Shown here: piece after piece, positions 15,424 through 21,790 of the stretch
Layout: each line of letters starts with the position of its first letter
Numbering within the stretch: position 1 is the first letter of the stretch
NCBI GenBank assembly: GCA_049509915.1
Contig: JBEKZL010000083.1
Coordinates: 1 to 32,210, forward strand
Reading direction: 5' to 3'
DNA length: 32,210 bases
From: JBEKYD01 sp049509915
GTDB taxonomy: Bacteria; Acidobacteriota; Terriglobia; Bryobacterales; Bryobacteraceae
Made by a program: the position numbers and the translations under genes
The notes under the pieces: generated by a model
What the model saw: only the letters and a program-made list of their open reading frames with translations
Databases searched by the model: none
Told to the model about the DNA's origin: nothing

Positions 15424-15774
15424 TCAGCCTTGCACGTAGCTAATGGTCAGCTTGTCGTTGGCGGTGTCGGCGTCCACCGCGAGGCTCGCCAGCCGGATCA
15501 GGTTCACGCCGCCGTCAACAGACTCAAGAGTGAACGTGTCGTTGAATCCATTCGCCGGCGGGATCTGGAGCTGCTTCAGCACGCCGACGCCCGTGGTCTT
15601 GTTCATGCCGGGGATGCCGACGTAGGTCTTGCCGACGTCCCCGCCGAGCGGGGTGAAGTAGACCCGCGCCGCCCGCGTCTCGGGGTCGAGGCCCAGAGAG
15701 GTCAGCACGGCGCTCAGCAGCACCGGCGTTCCGGGGGTCGGCACTGCGATGTGTCCCAGTCCGTTCGCGATCAT
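15424..15774 (-). CDS. Phage-structural-like small protein
   Basis: A 116-residue, beta-rich protein from ATG 15774, which overlaps the previous stop by ATGA. The pattern VYFTPLGGDVGKTYVGIPGM, TTGVGVLKQL, then FNDTFTLESVDGGVNLIRLA and DADTANDKLTISYVQG resembles small phage proteins encoded near capsid and tail-completion genes ('lyvGt.gm...vi..l....L..iyiDadvn...v.vsy'). That suggests a virion decoration or completion role, but I cannot name the family and no other virion gene is present. Confidence 0.55.
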   Translation of the reverse strand: MIANGLGHIAVPTPGTPVLLSAVLTSLGLDPETRAARVYFTPLGGDVGKTYVGIPGMNKTTGVGVLKQLQIPPANGFNDTFTLESVDGGVNLIRLASLAVDADTANDKLTISYVQG

Positions 15775-16031
15775 TGTTGGTTCCCTCCTGCGTTGTTGAG
15801 TTTTCGTTCCAGTTGCTCGATGCGCGCCAGCAGAGCCTTCTTCCCCGGCTTCTTGGCCTCGCCCATGTACTTGACCTTGGGCTCGGTCGCCTTGGCGGCC
15901 TTCTCGTCGCCGAGCCCTTCGCCCTTCGCCTCGGCCCGCATCCACTTCAGGGCGCCGTGCCGGAGCTCGTCCGCGGTCATCTCTTCGATGTCCTTCCTCG
16001 CGTAGTCGCGCACTTTGATTTCGTCGCTCAT
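15771..16031 (-). CDS. Small charged protein with C-terminal coiled coil
   Basis: An 86-residue, Lys/Glu-rich product (MSDEIKVRDYARKDIEEMTA ... KALLARIEQLERKLNNAGGN). Both ends are helical, and the C-terminal part is heptad-like. Start at ATG 16031; the stop overlaps the next gene by ATGA, indicating translational coupling. No family recognised. Size and place next to a structural-like gene are compatible with a phage scaffold or head-accessory function, but nothing shows it directly. Confidence 0.6.
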   Translation of the reverse strand: MSDEIKVRDYARKDIEEMTADELRHGALKWMRAEAKGEGLGDEKAAKATEPKVKYMGEAKKPGKKALLARIEQLERKLNNAGGNQQ

Positions 16032-16081
16032 GTTTTCTTTCCTCGCTTCGTTCGATAGTGGCTGTTATGTGATCCTGCCTG

Positions 16082-16735
16082 CTACTCCCCCGCCTCTGGC
16101 AGGGGGATTCCGAGCAGCGCCTGCTGGTCTCGCGTGGCGCGGGTCTGCGCGGCGAGCGCTTCCTCCAGGGCCTCGACCTCGCCGCCGAGATCGTTCAGCT
16201 TCTTGACATACTCCACCACCACGCCGCCCCGCTCAAGCTGGACGGTCAGGCTGGGGTCGCGGCGCATGGCCGGGGCGAGGTCGGCCCAGAGCTTCGCCGT
16301 CTCGGAGCGGCCCTTGGCGCTCACCCAGGCTCGCTCCGCCGCGCGGATTTCCAGGCGCGATTCTCTGATTGCGAGCTCGGCGTCGGCCAGGTCGCCGGCC
16401 ACGAGGAACTGGAGAGCCTCGGAGAGGAGCCTCTCCTCCTGCTCAAGGGCCGCGCGCCGCTCGCACTCTTTCTTCACGGCCTTGAGGTCGGCGATGACGG
16501 CCCGCAGCCCAGCCCTGTCGTGCGCCTGGGCCTTGACCTCGGCGAGTCGCTTGTTAATGGCGGACTGGCGCCGAGTGAGGGCGACGACTCGGTGCTCCGC
16601 GGCCTCGCTCTGCTTGCGCGCCTCGCGCAGCGCCTTCTCGGCATCGGCGACGCGCGACTCGTGCGCCGCGAGGGCCTCGGGGGACAGCGCCCCCGTGCCC
16701 TCGACCGTCGATTGGACGAACTCCTCTACAGTCAT
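16082..16735 (-). CDS. Long coiled-coil protein, unknown
   Basis: A 217-residue protein from ATG 16735 (MTVEEFVQSTVEG). Nearly all of it is a heptad-rich coiled coil (DAEKALREARKQSEAAEHRV, INKRLAEVKAQAHDRAGLRA, EEALAAQTRATRDQQALLG). The frame stays open upstream to 16942, but that part overlaps the preceding gene and has no sensible sequence. It starts 5 nt after the stop of the 16741 gene. The shape suits a structural spacer, scaffold or partner-binding protein; no catalytic motif is visible. Confidence 0.7.
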   Translation of the reverse strand: MTVEEFVQSTVEGTGALSPEALAAHESRVADAEKALREARKQSEAAEHRVVALTRRQSAINKRLAEVKAQAHDRAGLRAVIADLKAVKKECERRAALEQEERLLSEALQFLVAGDLADAELAIRESRLEIRAAERAWVSAKGRSETAKLWADLAPAMRRDPSLTVQLERGGVVVEYVKKLNDLGGEVEALEEALAAQTRATRDQQALLGIPLPEAGE

Positions 16736-16740
16736 GGCGT

Positions 16741-17139
16741 CTATTCCGGCAGGCTCACGCGGAACTGCTTCGCGCGGCCGTCGAACTTGAGGTCCTGCTG
16801 CTCGTGGTAGCGCCGCTGGTCCTGCTGCCGCTTGAGATACGCGTCGATCTCCTCGGCGGTCGAGACGCGGTGCGTGCCTTCCGCGATCCGCGTGGCGGCG
16901 AGTCCGGGGTTGCCCTTCGCGTCCCAGATGAAAGCCAGACACACGTGACCGGCTGTCGTGTTCCTGTCTCGGTTGCGCACGGACGTGAGGTAGACGGCGG
17001 TCGGCCGCTTCTCCGCGTCGCCGTACTCGTCCGCCACCATCTCCGGCTCGGGCTGGCCGGCGTGCTTGCGGGCGAGCAGGTCTCGCACAAGGCGCTTGTT
17101 CTCGCGCGCGATCTCGTCGTAGTATTCCTTGATGTCCAT
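16741..17139 (-). CDS. Unknown protein (132 residues)
   Basis: From ATG 17139: MDIKEYYDEIARENKRLVRD, then a more globular middle with PTAVYLTSVRNRDRNTTAGH and CLAFIWDAKGNPGLAATRIA, and a basic C-terminus (KRQQDQRRYHEQQD). The mixture of a helical N-terminus and a small alpha/beta-like core is not one I recognise. It starts 1 nt after the stop of the upstream gene and ends 5 nt before the next, so it is firmly part of the operon. Confidence 0.65.
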   Translation of the reverse strand: MDIKEYYDEIARENKRLVRDLLARKHAGQPEPEMVADEYGDAEKRPTAVYLTSVRNRDRNTTAGHVCLAFIWDAKGNPGLAATRIAEGTHRVSTAEEIDAYLKRQQDQRRYHEQQDLKFDGRAKQFRVSLPE

Positions 17140-17140
17140 T

Positions 17141-17341
17141 TCAGTTGGTCCTTTTCGTTGCTTCGTTGCGTGAGTGCTGGGGCCTGCCGTAGCGGCAGAC
17201 CGCGAGCACGTGTTCTCTCGTGAGGCCGAACTTCTCGGTTATCGCCTGCATGCCCGCCTTGCCGCGGAACATCTGGCGGATCTCGCTGACCTCGTCTCGC
17301 GTGAGCCTCGGGCAGGCAGCTATATTGCTTGCTGCGATCAT
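17141..17341 (-). CDS. Small helix-turn-helix protein
   Basis: A 66-residue product from ATG 17341: RLTRDEVSEIRQMFRGKAGM then QAITEKFGLTREHVLAVCRY, ending in a basic tail. This is the same three-helix HTH module found in three other proteins of the operon. Its start overlaps the stop of the HNH-like gene by ATGA. Probably DNA-binding; target unknown. Confidence 0.65.
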   Translation of the reverse strand: MIAASNIAACPRLTRDEVSEIRQMFRGKAGMQAITEKFGLTREHVLAVCRYGRPQHSRNEATKRTN

Positions 17342-18042
17342 CAGCGGCTTCTCCTCGCCTCGTACTCTCGGAGCAGGAGTTGGTACGTGAGGAACTCGCG
17401 CGTGGCCTTCGACAGCGCCTTCTCGCGCTGGCCGTCGCTCATGTCCTCGCCGCGCGCAAGCTGCCCCACCGGGCCGAGCCTCCGGTCCTGCCGGTCGAGC
17501 CACTCCGTCAGCGACCGCGCCGGCTGCTTCTCGGGCTCGTCGTCCGTCGCAGGGGCGAACGGGATCTCCTCGCACTGGCGCTTGATCGCCGACACGGCGC
17601 TCTGGCCGACCCCGAAGCGGCGCGCGATGACCGTCTGCTGCTCGCCGGTTGCGAGGGCCTTCCTGATCGCCTCGCGGTCCTCGATCGCCAGCCGGCACCG
17701 CGGGTTGGCGCGAGACGCGATCTCGGACTGCGTCGCCAGCCGGAGGTGCCTCGGGTTCACGCAGAGCCGGCCGCCGCAGGTGCACTCGACGCGCAAGCGC
17801 GCCGGGATGGGGCCGACTAGCAGTTTGTAGGCTCGCCTGCGCACCGGCTCGCGGTCCTCGTAGGCGAAGCCATCGCTGCCGGCGGCTCCCTGCCAGATCC
17901 AGCACAGATCGTCCAGGGCTTCGGCTGGTAGCTCTTCCGGCTCGCGTGACAAGCCCACCGGACGAACGTTCTGGAGGAAGGCTCGCACTTCCTCGGAGCC
18001 GGTTTCCATCAGGCGCGCGAAAGAAGGAGGCAGGGGAGTCAT
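17341..18042 (-). CDS. HNH-like protein with a substituted catalytic histidine, plus HTH
   Basis: A 233-residue protein. Residues 45-102 resemble phage HNH nucleases of the 'CWIWxG ... GpiP ... vdHxCrnxxCvNPxHL' type: LCWIWQGAAG, KLLVGPIPARLRVE, then CTCGGRLCVNPRHLRLAT. The metal-site cysteines C89 and C94, N96 and H99 are kept, but the first histidine of the HNH triad is C87. Nuclease activity is therefore doubtful and a DNA-binding role is possible. Residues about 115-147 hold the operon's recurring HTH (EDREAIRKALATGEQQTVIA, RRFGVGQSAVSAIKR). The C-terminus is helical. The start overlaps the upstream stop by ATGA. Confidence 0.7.
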   Translation of the reverse strand: MTPLPPSFARLMETGSEEVRAFLQNVRPVGLSREPEELPAEALDDLCWIWQGAAGSDGFAYEDREPVRRRAYKLLVGPIPARLRVECTCGGRLCVNPRHLRLATQSEIASRANPRCRLAIEDREAIRKALATGEQQTVIARRFGVGQSAVSAIKRQCEEIPFAPATDDEPEKQPARSLTEWLDRQDRRLGPVGQLARGEDMSDGQREKALSKATREFLTYQLLLREYEARRSR

Positions 18043-18224
18043 CGGCGCGCCCCCATGACCGGCGGAGCCGGCGAAGTCCTCATGTCGGCGGGCAGCGCGC
18101 GCCAGGCGATCATCGCGAACTCCGCGAGGATCTGCGCCAGCGTATGCATCACGATGGCGCTCTCCCGCAGCTCTGCCGCGGGGTTGGTGTCGTTTGTTTT
18201 TTGTTGTGTTCTCATGTTCGTCAT
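18039..18224 (-). CDS. Small unknown protein (61 residues)
   Basis: From ATG 18224: MTNMRTQQKTNDTNPAAELR, then an amphipathic-to-hydrophobic helix (IVMHTLAQILAEFAMIAWRA) and a short Pro-rich tail. It is coupled by ATGA to the HNH-like gene. The helix could be a membrane segment or a dimerisation helix. The frame extends upstream to 18518 but overlaps the previous gene there, so the short form is chosen. No strong ribosome site was seen. Confidence 0.5.
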   Translation of the reverse strand: MTNMRTQQKTNDTNPAAELRESAIVMHTLAQILAEFAMIAWRALPADMRTSPAPPVMGARR

Positions 18225-18283
18225 CCAGGGGTGCTCTTCGTGCAAGCTCGTTCCCTCTGCTCGGCTGGGTCCCATATGTCGCC

Positions 18284-18748
18284 TTACAGTCCGCTCCAGC
18301 GCCCGCGGACGCGAACGCGCCCGCTGCGGATCTCGTACACTCGCGACTGGCTGATGCCGTACCGCGCCGCCAGCGCCTTGCGCGGCTCTCTGCTCTCGCG
18401 GATGGCCTGAGTCTGCTCCGCGGTCAGCTTGCCCCGCTGAACGCGCGGCAGAGGCCGGTTGCTCTCTGCTGATGCCTCGGGCCCGCGCTCGCTCTCGAAA
18501 CCCAGCCGGCCGTGGCACTCGTAGAGATCATCCTCGACGGCGTCGCGCACCTGAGCCAGCCGGCCGCCGATGTCGGCGAGCGGCTGCTGCACCCAGTAGC
18601 GCGTCCGGTCGCCGACCAGCGCGGAGAGAGCAGCGGCGGATCGGTCCATCTGGTCGAGGATGGCGACGATCTCTCGGTATCGTTCCAGGCTCTTGCTGTC
18701 GGCCAATCCGGTCTCCTCTGCGGAGTTTCTGGTGAGCGCCCTCGGCAT
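18284..18748 (-). CDS. HTH-tailed regulator-like protein, first gene of leftward operon
   Basis: From ATG 18748 (MPRALTRNSAEETG), with a GAGG ribosome site 5 nt upstream, the product has 154 residues. The N-terminal two-thirds is helical (LERYREIVAILDQMDRSAAA, VRDAVEDDLYECHGRLGFES). The C-terminus is a helix-turn-helix (KLTAEQTQAIRESREPRKAL, then AARYGISQSRVYEIRSG), nearly the same as the N-terminus of the last protein of the operon. An ATG at 18904 would add 52 Pro/Arg-rich residues without a ribosome site. A regulator or DNA-binding packaging factor is possible; unknown. Confidence 0.62.
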   Translation of the reverse strand: MPRALTRNSAEETGLADSKSLERYREIVAILDQMDRSAAALSALVGDRTRYWVQQPLADIGGRLAQVRDAVEDDLYECHGRLGFESERGPEASAESNRPLPRVQRGKLTAEQTQAIRESREPRKALAARYGISQSRVYEIRSGRVRVRGRWSGL

Positions 18749-19013
18749 CGGGCCTCGTGAGGCTGCTGGGCTCGCCACGCGCGCCCGAGGGAGCAGGGGC
18801 AGAGCCCTCTGGCAGGAGGGCCGTGCCCCCTTCGGGAGACGGACTTGAGCCGGCCGGCCGGTCTCAACGTCTGCTTTAACGCCGAAACTAGCCGCCTCAT
18901 TCATTGTGGCGAGTTACTAAGTCCAACGGTTTGCGACAGACAGGGTGAGCGCAAGGCTTGTTTGTCATGACTGGCCTCTGTTTGGCAGGGGACGACGACA
19001 CCAGCGCCTCTCT

Positions 19014-19029
19014 ATACCAGGAGGCAACG
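19014..19029 (+). promoter_or_regulatory. Control-region motif, copy 1
   Basis: ataccaggaggcaacg, a two-mismatch version of the motif at 19453-19468. Plus orientation. Confidence 0.5.
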
Positions 19030-19246
19030 TACATACCTGTCAGGTGTGAACGTTTCCAAACTGCTATTGTGCTATTGCGTCTTCACAAGCCCAAGAAAGA
19101 CAAGCAGATAGGATAGCCAAGCCCCTAATGGACACGCTGGTTGGTTATGTCTGTTGCTGTCCTATATAAGGCGGGGCTCCCCCCTGGTCTGGATGGCACT
19201 GGGAACACCGTGCAAAAGGTGGCTGGTTCGGCAGGGGAACTTTACT

Positions 19247-19262
19247 ATACTAGGGGGTAACG
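19247..19262 (+). promoter_or_regulatory. Control-region motif, copy 2, with TATACT
   Basis: atactagggggtaacg, preceded so that TATACT (19246-19251) could be a -10 for rightward transcription. Identity with copy 3 extends downstream to 19271, forming one arm (agggggtaacgcg-t/c-tcgaga) of a 20-bp inverted repeat. Confidence 0.6.
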
Positions 19263-19452
19263 CGCTCGAGAAGGAGCAGTGAAAGAGTCAGAAGCTACTA
19301 TGGCGCTATGTTCGACTGTAACAACAAGCGTTCAAAAGGCTTAACTACATAGTAGGCTGAGTTTCAGAGGCACTTGTCTATTATCTCGACAGTTAGGAAC
19401 CAATTTGGCGGAAGCTCGCCTCTCTCTCTCATTTCCGAATTTGTCTCGAACG

Positions 19453-19468
19453 CGTTACCCCCTGGTAT
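19453..19468 (-). promoter_or_regulatory. Control-region motif, copy 3, inverted
   Basis: On the minus strand: ataccagggggtaacg, preceded by CTTATACC, a possible -10 for leftward transcription toward the nine-gene operon. With copy 2 it forms the inverted repeat 19252-19271/19444-19463 (19 of 20 matching). Confidence 0.6.
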
Positions 19469-19994
19469 AAGAGCCCCGCCTGCCTTCTCAGGGCCAAGGC
19501 TCTGGCCCCCAGGATCTCTCCCCTTCGAACCTCGCCCTTGGCCACCATCCCTGGCGCGCCTGTTCAGAGCCTGGAGGCGCCCAGATCATCCCCAAACAGC
19601 CTCGCCCTTGGACAGGACCGCCCTGGGCTCTGCAATCCATCCTGGAGCCCCTGGAGGCAGATTCTCTGAGGAGCGCCTTGGCCGGTCACGCAGAGTTGAT
19701 CCAGGCTATCTCACTACGATCAAAAGAGATCCGAGAGATTATGTCGTGAACAGTTTGGGCCCTGCGTGATAAGATTTAATCAGGAGCGGGCGACCAGCAG
19801 CAGCAAGGCTGGCTCCGGCCGCCTCCCGCGCAAGTCACACCGCACTCGGCTAGGTAGCGGTGGCAGCGCAGAGCGTGGTCCGGGGGCGAGCAGCCCAGTC
19901 CGGACAAAACCAGCCGGTGGGTCGGCATTGCTCTGCGCGCGTCTTCCATCCCGAGAGCCGTCCGTCCACAACACCAAACTGAGGAGTCATCTCG

Positions 19995-20207
19995 ATGGCT
20001 GTTGTGAGAATTCCGGTTGCACCGAACGAGAGAGAGTACCTGAACCAGGCGGAGGCCGCCGCGTTCCTCGGCCTGCACGTCAACACGCTGGTCAAGCTCA
20101 GCAAGGGCGAGGGCGGGCCGCCCCGCACCAAGATCGGCCCCCGGCTGGTGCGGTACCGGCGGTCGGACGTGATCGCCTGGATGGAGTCCCGCAAGGAGGC
20201 GGCCTGA
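19995..20207 (+). CDS. AlpA/excisionase-like HTH protein
   Basis: A 70-residue MerR-like/HTH_17 protein: LNQAEAAAFLGLHVNTLVKL, then TKIGPRLVRYRRSDVIAWME. This is the compact winged-helix fold of excisionases and AlpA-type activators, which bend att DNA to favour excision and may control the integrase. The ATG at 19995 has a GAGGAG ribosome site 9 nt upstream. The integrase gene follows 55 nt later, so the two probably share a transcript. Confidence 0.88.
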   Translation: MAVVRIPVAPNEREYLNQAEAAAFLGLHVNTLVKLSKGEGGPPRTKIGPRLVRYRRSDVIAWMESRKEAA

Positions 20208-20262
20208 CATGGCGGCCCCGCTGGCTTACAAGACCAAGAGCTCCGCTGCACGATAACAGCGC

Positions 20263-21420
20263 ATGGTCTACAAACAACGCAAGTCCAGCAACTGGTGGTA
20301 CAAGTTCACGTGGAACGGCCAGTTGATTCGCGAGTCAACGAAGCAGGCGAACCGCCGCGTCGCCGAGCAGATGGAGGCCGCGCGAAAGACGCAGCTAGCG
20401 AAGCGCGAGGTGGGCATCAAGGACCCGCTGCCGGTGCCCACGCTCCAAGAGTTCGCCGAGAAGCAGTTCCTTCCCTTCGCCGAGAAGCAGTTCGCGGCGA
20501 GGCCGAAGACACTCGGGTTCTACGAGAACGGCGTCAAGAACCTGCTGGCCCACAAGCCGCTGGCGCGGCTCCCCCTGGACGCAATCACCACCGGGAACAT
20601 CGCCACCTACGCCGCCGCGCGCAAGGAGGCCGGACTCGCCATCGCCAGCGTGAATAGGGAGCTTCAGGTGCTCCGGCGGATGTTCCGGCTCGCGCAGGAG
20701 TGGGGCAAGGTCGAGAAGCTTCTCGCCAGGGTGAGCATGGTCCCGAAGGAGAACCACCGCGAGCGCGTCCTCACCGACGAGGAGGAGGCGAAGTACCTGG
20801 GAGCGGCGACCGCCATCGGCGAGGGCATCCAGGAGGCGTATCAGCGCGCGCTTTGCGGCATCCGCGCGGCCGAGCGGGGCGAGCAGCCGGCCGAGCCCCG
20901 AGACCCTTTCCTGCTCCGCGACGTCGCGACCACCCTGCTCGACTGCGCCCTCAGGCCCGAAGAGTGCTTCAGGCTGAGGTGGGAACAGGTGAGGGACGGC
21001 TCGCTCCACATCCTGCACGGCAAGACGGCGAGCGCCCGCCGCGTGATCCCCCTGTCAGACCGGGCCGCCGCCGTGGTCGAGGCCAGGCGCCAGGGGGAAT
21101 CGTCCTCGTCGTGGGTGTTCCCGGCGCCGACGAGATCCGGGCACATCGAGAAGTCCAGCTTGAAGAAGCAGCACCAGAGGGCGATCAAGGAGTCGAAGGT
21201 CCCGGCCTTCGTCCTGTACGAGTGTCGGCACACCTGCCTGACGCGCTGGGCCGAGCACATGGACCCCTACACTCTCGCCTATCTCGCCGGCCACTCCGAC
21301 TTCGCGATGACGAAGAGATACGTCCACCCGCAGAGGGAAACCGTTCGCAAGGCGATGGCGAAGGTTCGAGGGGGGCATACTTCTGGGCATACCACAAGCA
21401 AAACGGCCTCGGGCGACTGA
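20263..21420 (+). CDS. int: Site-specific tyrosine integrase of the island
   Basis: A 385-residue phage-type integrase. The N-terminus (VYKQRKSSNWWYKFTWNGQL) is an arm-type DNA-binding domain, followed by a core-binding domain (FAEKQFAARPKTLGFYENGV) and a catalytic domain: arginine in CALRPEECFRLRW, lysine in HGKTASARRVIPL, HxxR in YECRHTCLTRW, and histidine and tyrosine in LAGHSDFAMTKRYVHP. All catalytic residues are present. It lies 42 bp from the tRNA-derived core site and reads toward it. Its last codons contain the paired GGGCATAC sites (GGHTSGHTT) and its stop is inside a terminator stem. No ribosome site is obvious before the ATG at 20263, so translation may depend on the upstream gene. 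Confidence 0.95.
   Translation: MVYKQRKSSNWWYKFTWNGQLIRESTKQANRRVAEQMEAARKTQLAKREVGIKDPLPVPTLQEFAEKQFLPFAEKQFAARPKTLGFYENGVKNLLAHKPLARLPLDAITTGNIATYAAARKEAGLAIASVNRELQVLRRMFRLAQEWGKVEKLLARVSMVPKENHRERVLTDEEEAKYLGAATAIGEGIQEAYQRALCGIRAAERGEQPAEPRDPFLLRDVATTLLDCALRPEECFRLRWEQVRDGSLHILHGKTASARRVIPLSDRAAAVVEARRQGESSSSWVFPAPTRSGHIEKSSLKKQHQRAIKESKVPAFVLYECRHTCLTRWAEHMDPYTLAYLAGHSDFAMTKRYVHPQRETVRKAMAKVRGGHTSGHTTSKTASGD
21373..21392 (+). promoter_or_regulatory. Probable integrase arm sites, right end (GGGCATAC x2)
   Basis: gggcatac at 21373-21380 and 21385-21392 with a 4-nt spacer, in the same orientation and spacing as the pair at 8274-8293. It lies inside the 3' end of the integrase gene, 70 bp from the core repeat. 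Confidence 0.6.
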
Positions 21421-21432
21421 CCCGAGGCCGTT
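21402..21432. terminator. Bidirectional terminator overlapping the integrase stop
   Basis: A perfect 12-bp stem, aacggcctcggg (21402-21413) with cccgaggccgtt (21421-21432), and a 7-nt loop that includes the TGA stop of the integrase. On the minus strand the stem is followed by TTTTG, so it also suits termination of the tRNA-Pro transcript entering the island. Confidence 0.78.
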
Positions 21433-21462
21433 CCTAAATCTCAGATTTGATTGCTTTTAAGA

Positions 21463-21508
21463 TGGTCGGGGCGAGTGGATTCGAACCACCGACCTCCTGG
21501 TCCCGAAC
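21463..21508. repeat. attR: 46-bp direct repeat within tRNA-Pro
   Basis: Identical to 8108-8153. It forms the 3' part of the intact tRNA gene, so integration reconstituted a functional tRNA at this end. Confidence 0.95.
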
Positions 21509-21540
21509 CAGGCGCTCTAGCCAGGCTGAGCCACGCCCCG
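21463..21540 (-). tRNA. tRNA-Pro (anticodon CGG)
   Basis: A full cloverleaf on the minus strand: acceptor CGGGGCG pairing with CGCCCCG, D-arm with GGCTCAGCCTGGCTAGAGC, anticodon stem CCTGG/CCAGG with loop TTCGGGA (anticodon CGG, reads CCG), T-arm GGTGG-TTCGAAT-CCACT, discriminator A and encoded CCA at 21463-21465. The gene serves as the island's attachment site. Confidence 0.97.
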
Positions 21541-21790
21541 AAGAATCAACGAGTTAGCCCATGCCAATCGCGTGATAGACCGCTCTTGGTTCGCATGGAA
21601 AGCTCTGCCGATCTCCTACAAAAACTAGTATACCTCATCGGCACGTGGAAAAAAACCGTCGATTGCTACTGAGGTGGACCCATCGTTTGGACAAAATTTT
21701 GGCCTTAAATTCGCAAATACGGTGATGTATTATTACGTTCCGTTCGGTGACGTAATCTGATACTTTGGTATTGTGGGAGTTTCGACATAG

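Larger units (their letters stand above)
18749..19994. other. Gene-free control region of the island (about 1.2 kb)
   Basis: No convincing gene. It contains three copies of a 16-bp motif (ATACyAGGrGGyAACG), a 20-bp inverted repeat formed by two of them, GGCGGGGCTC next to both flanks (19170-19179 on the plus strand and about 19472-19481 on the minus strand), and cctcgcccttgg twice (near 19531 and 19606). GC content is visibly lower than in the flanking genes between about 18900 and 19460. This is the divergence point of the leftward operon and the excisionase-integrase pair, so it should hold their promoters and perhaps a replication or transfer origin. Confidence 0.6.
8108..21508. mobile_element. 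Integrated genomic island at tRNA-Pro, about 13.36 kb
   Basis: The island is bounded by a perfect 46-bp direct repeat, with the complete tRNA at the right end and an intact integrase (20263-21420) reading toward it. An AlpA-like excisionase gene precedes the integrase. The excised circle would be 13,355 bp. Cargo: a restriction-modification/Vsr module at the left end, a rightward block of small genes with a second tyrosine recombinase, a leftward operon of nine small phage-like genes, and a gene-free control region. No relaxase, type IV secretion, capsid, portal or large terminase gene is present. It could be a phage satellite or a mobilisable island; the boundaries are secure, the class is inference. 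Confidence 0.92.

Noticed and set aside
19374..19769. A 131-codon open frame (TTG start) in the control region
   Set aside because: Its product is Pro/Arg-rich without any domain, it covers the inverted repeat and motif copy 3, and no ribosome site precedes it.
18749..19994. CRISPR array
   Set aside because: Only three irregularly spaced copies in mixed orientation; no regular spacers and no cas genes.
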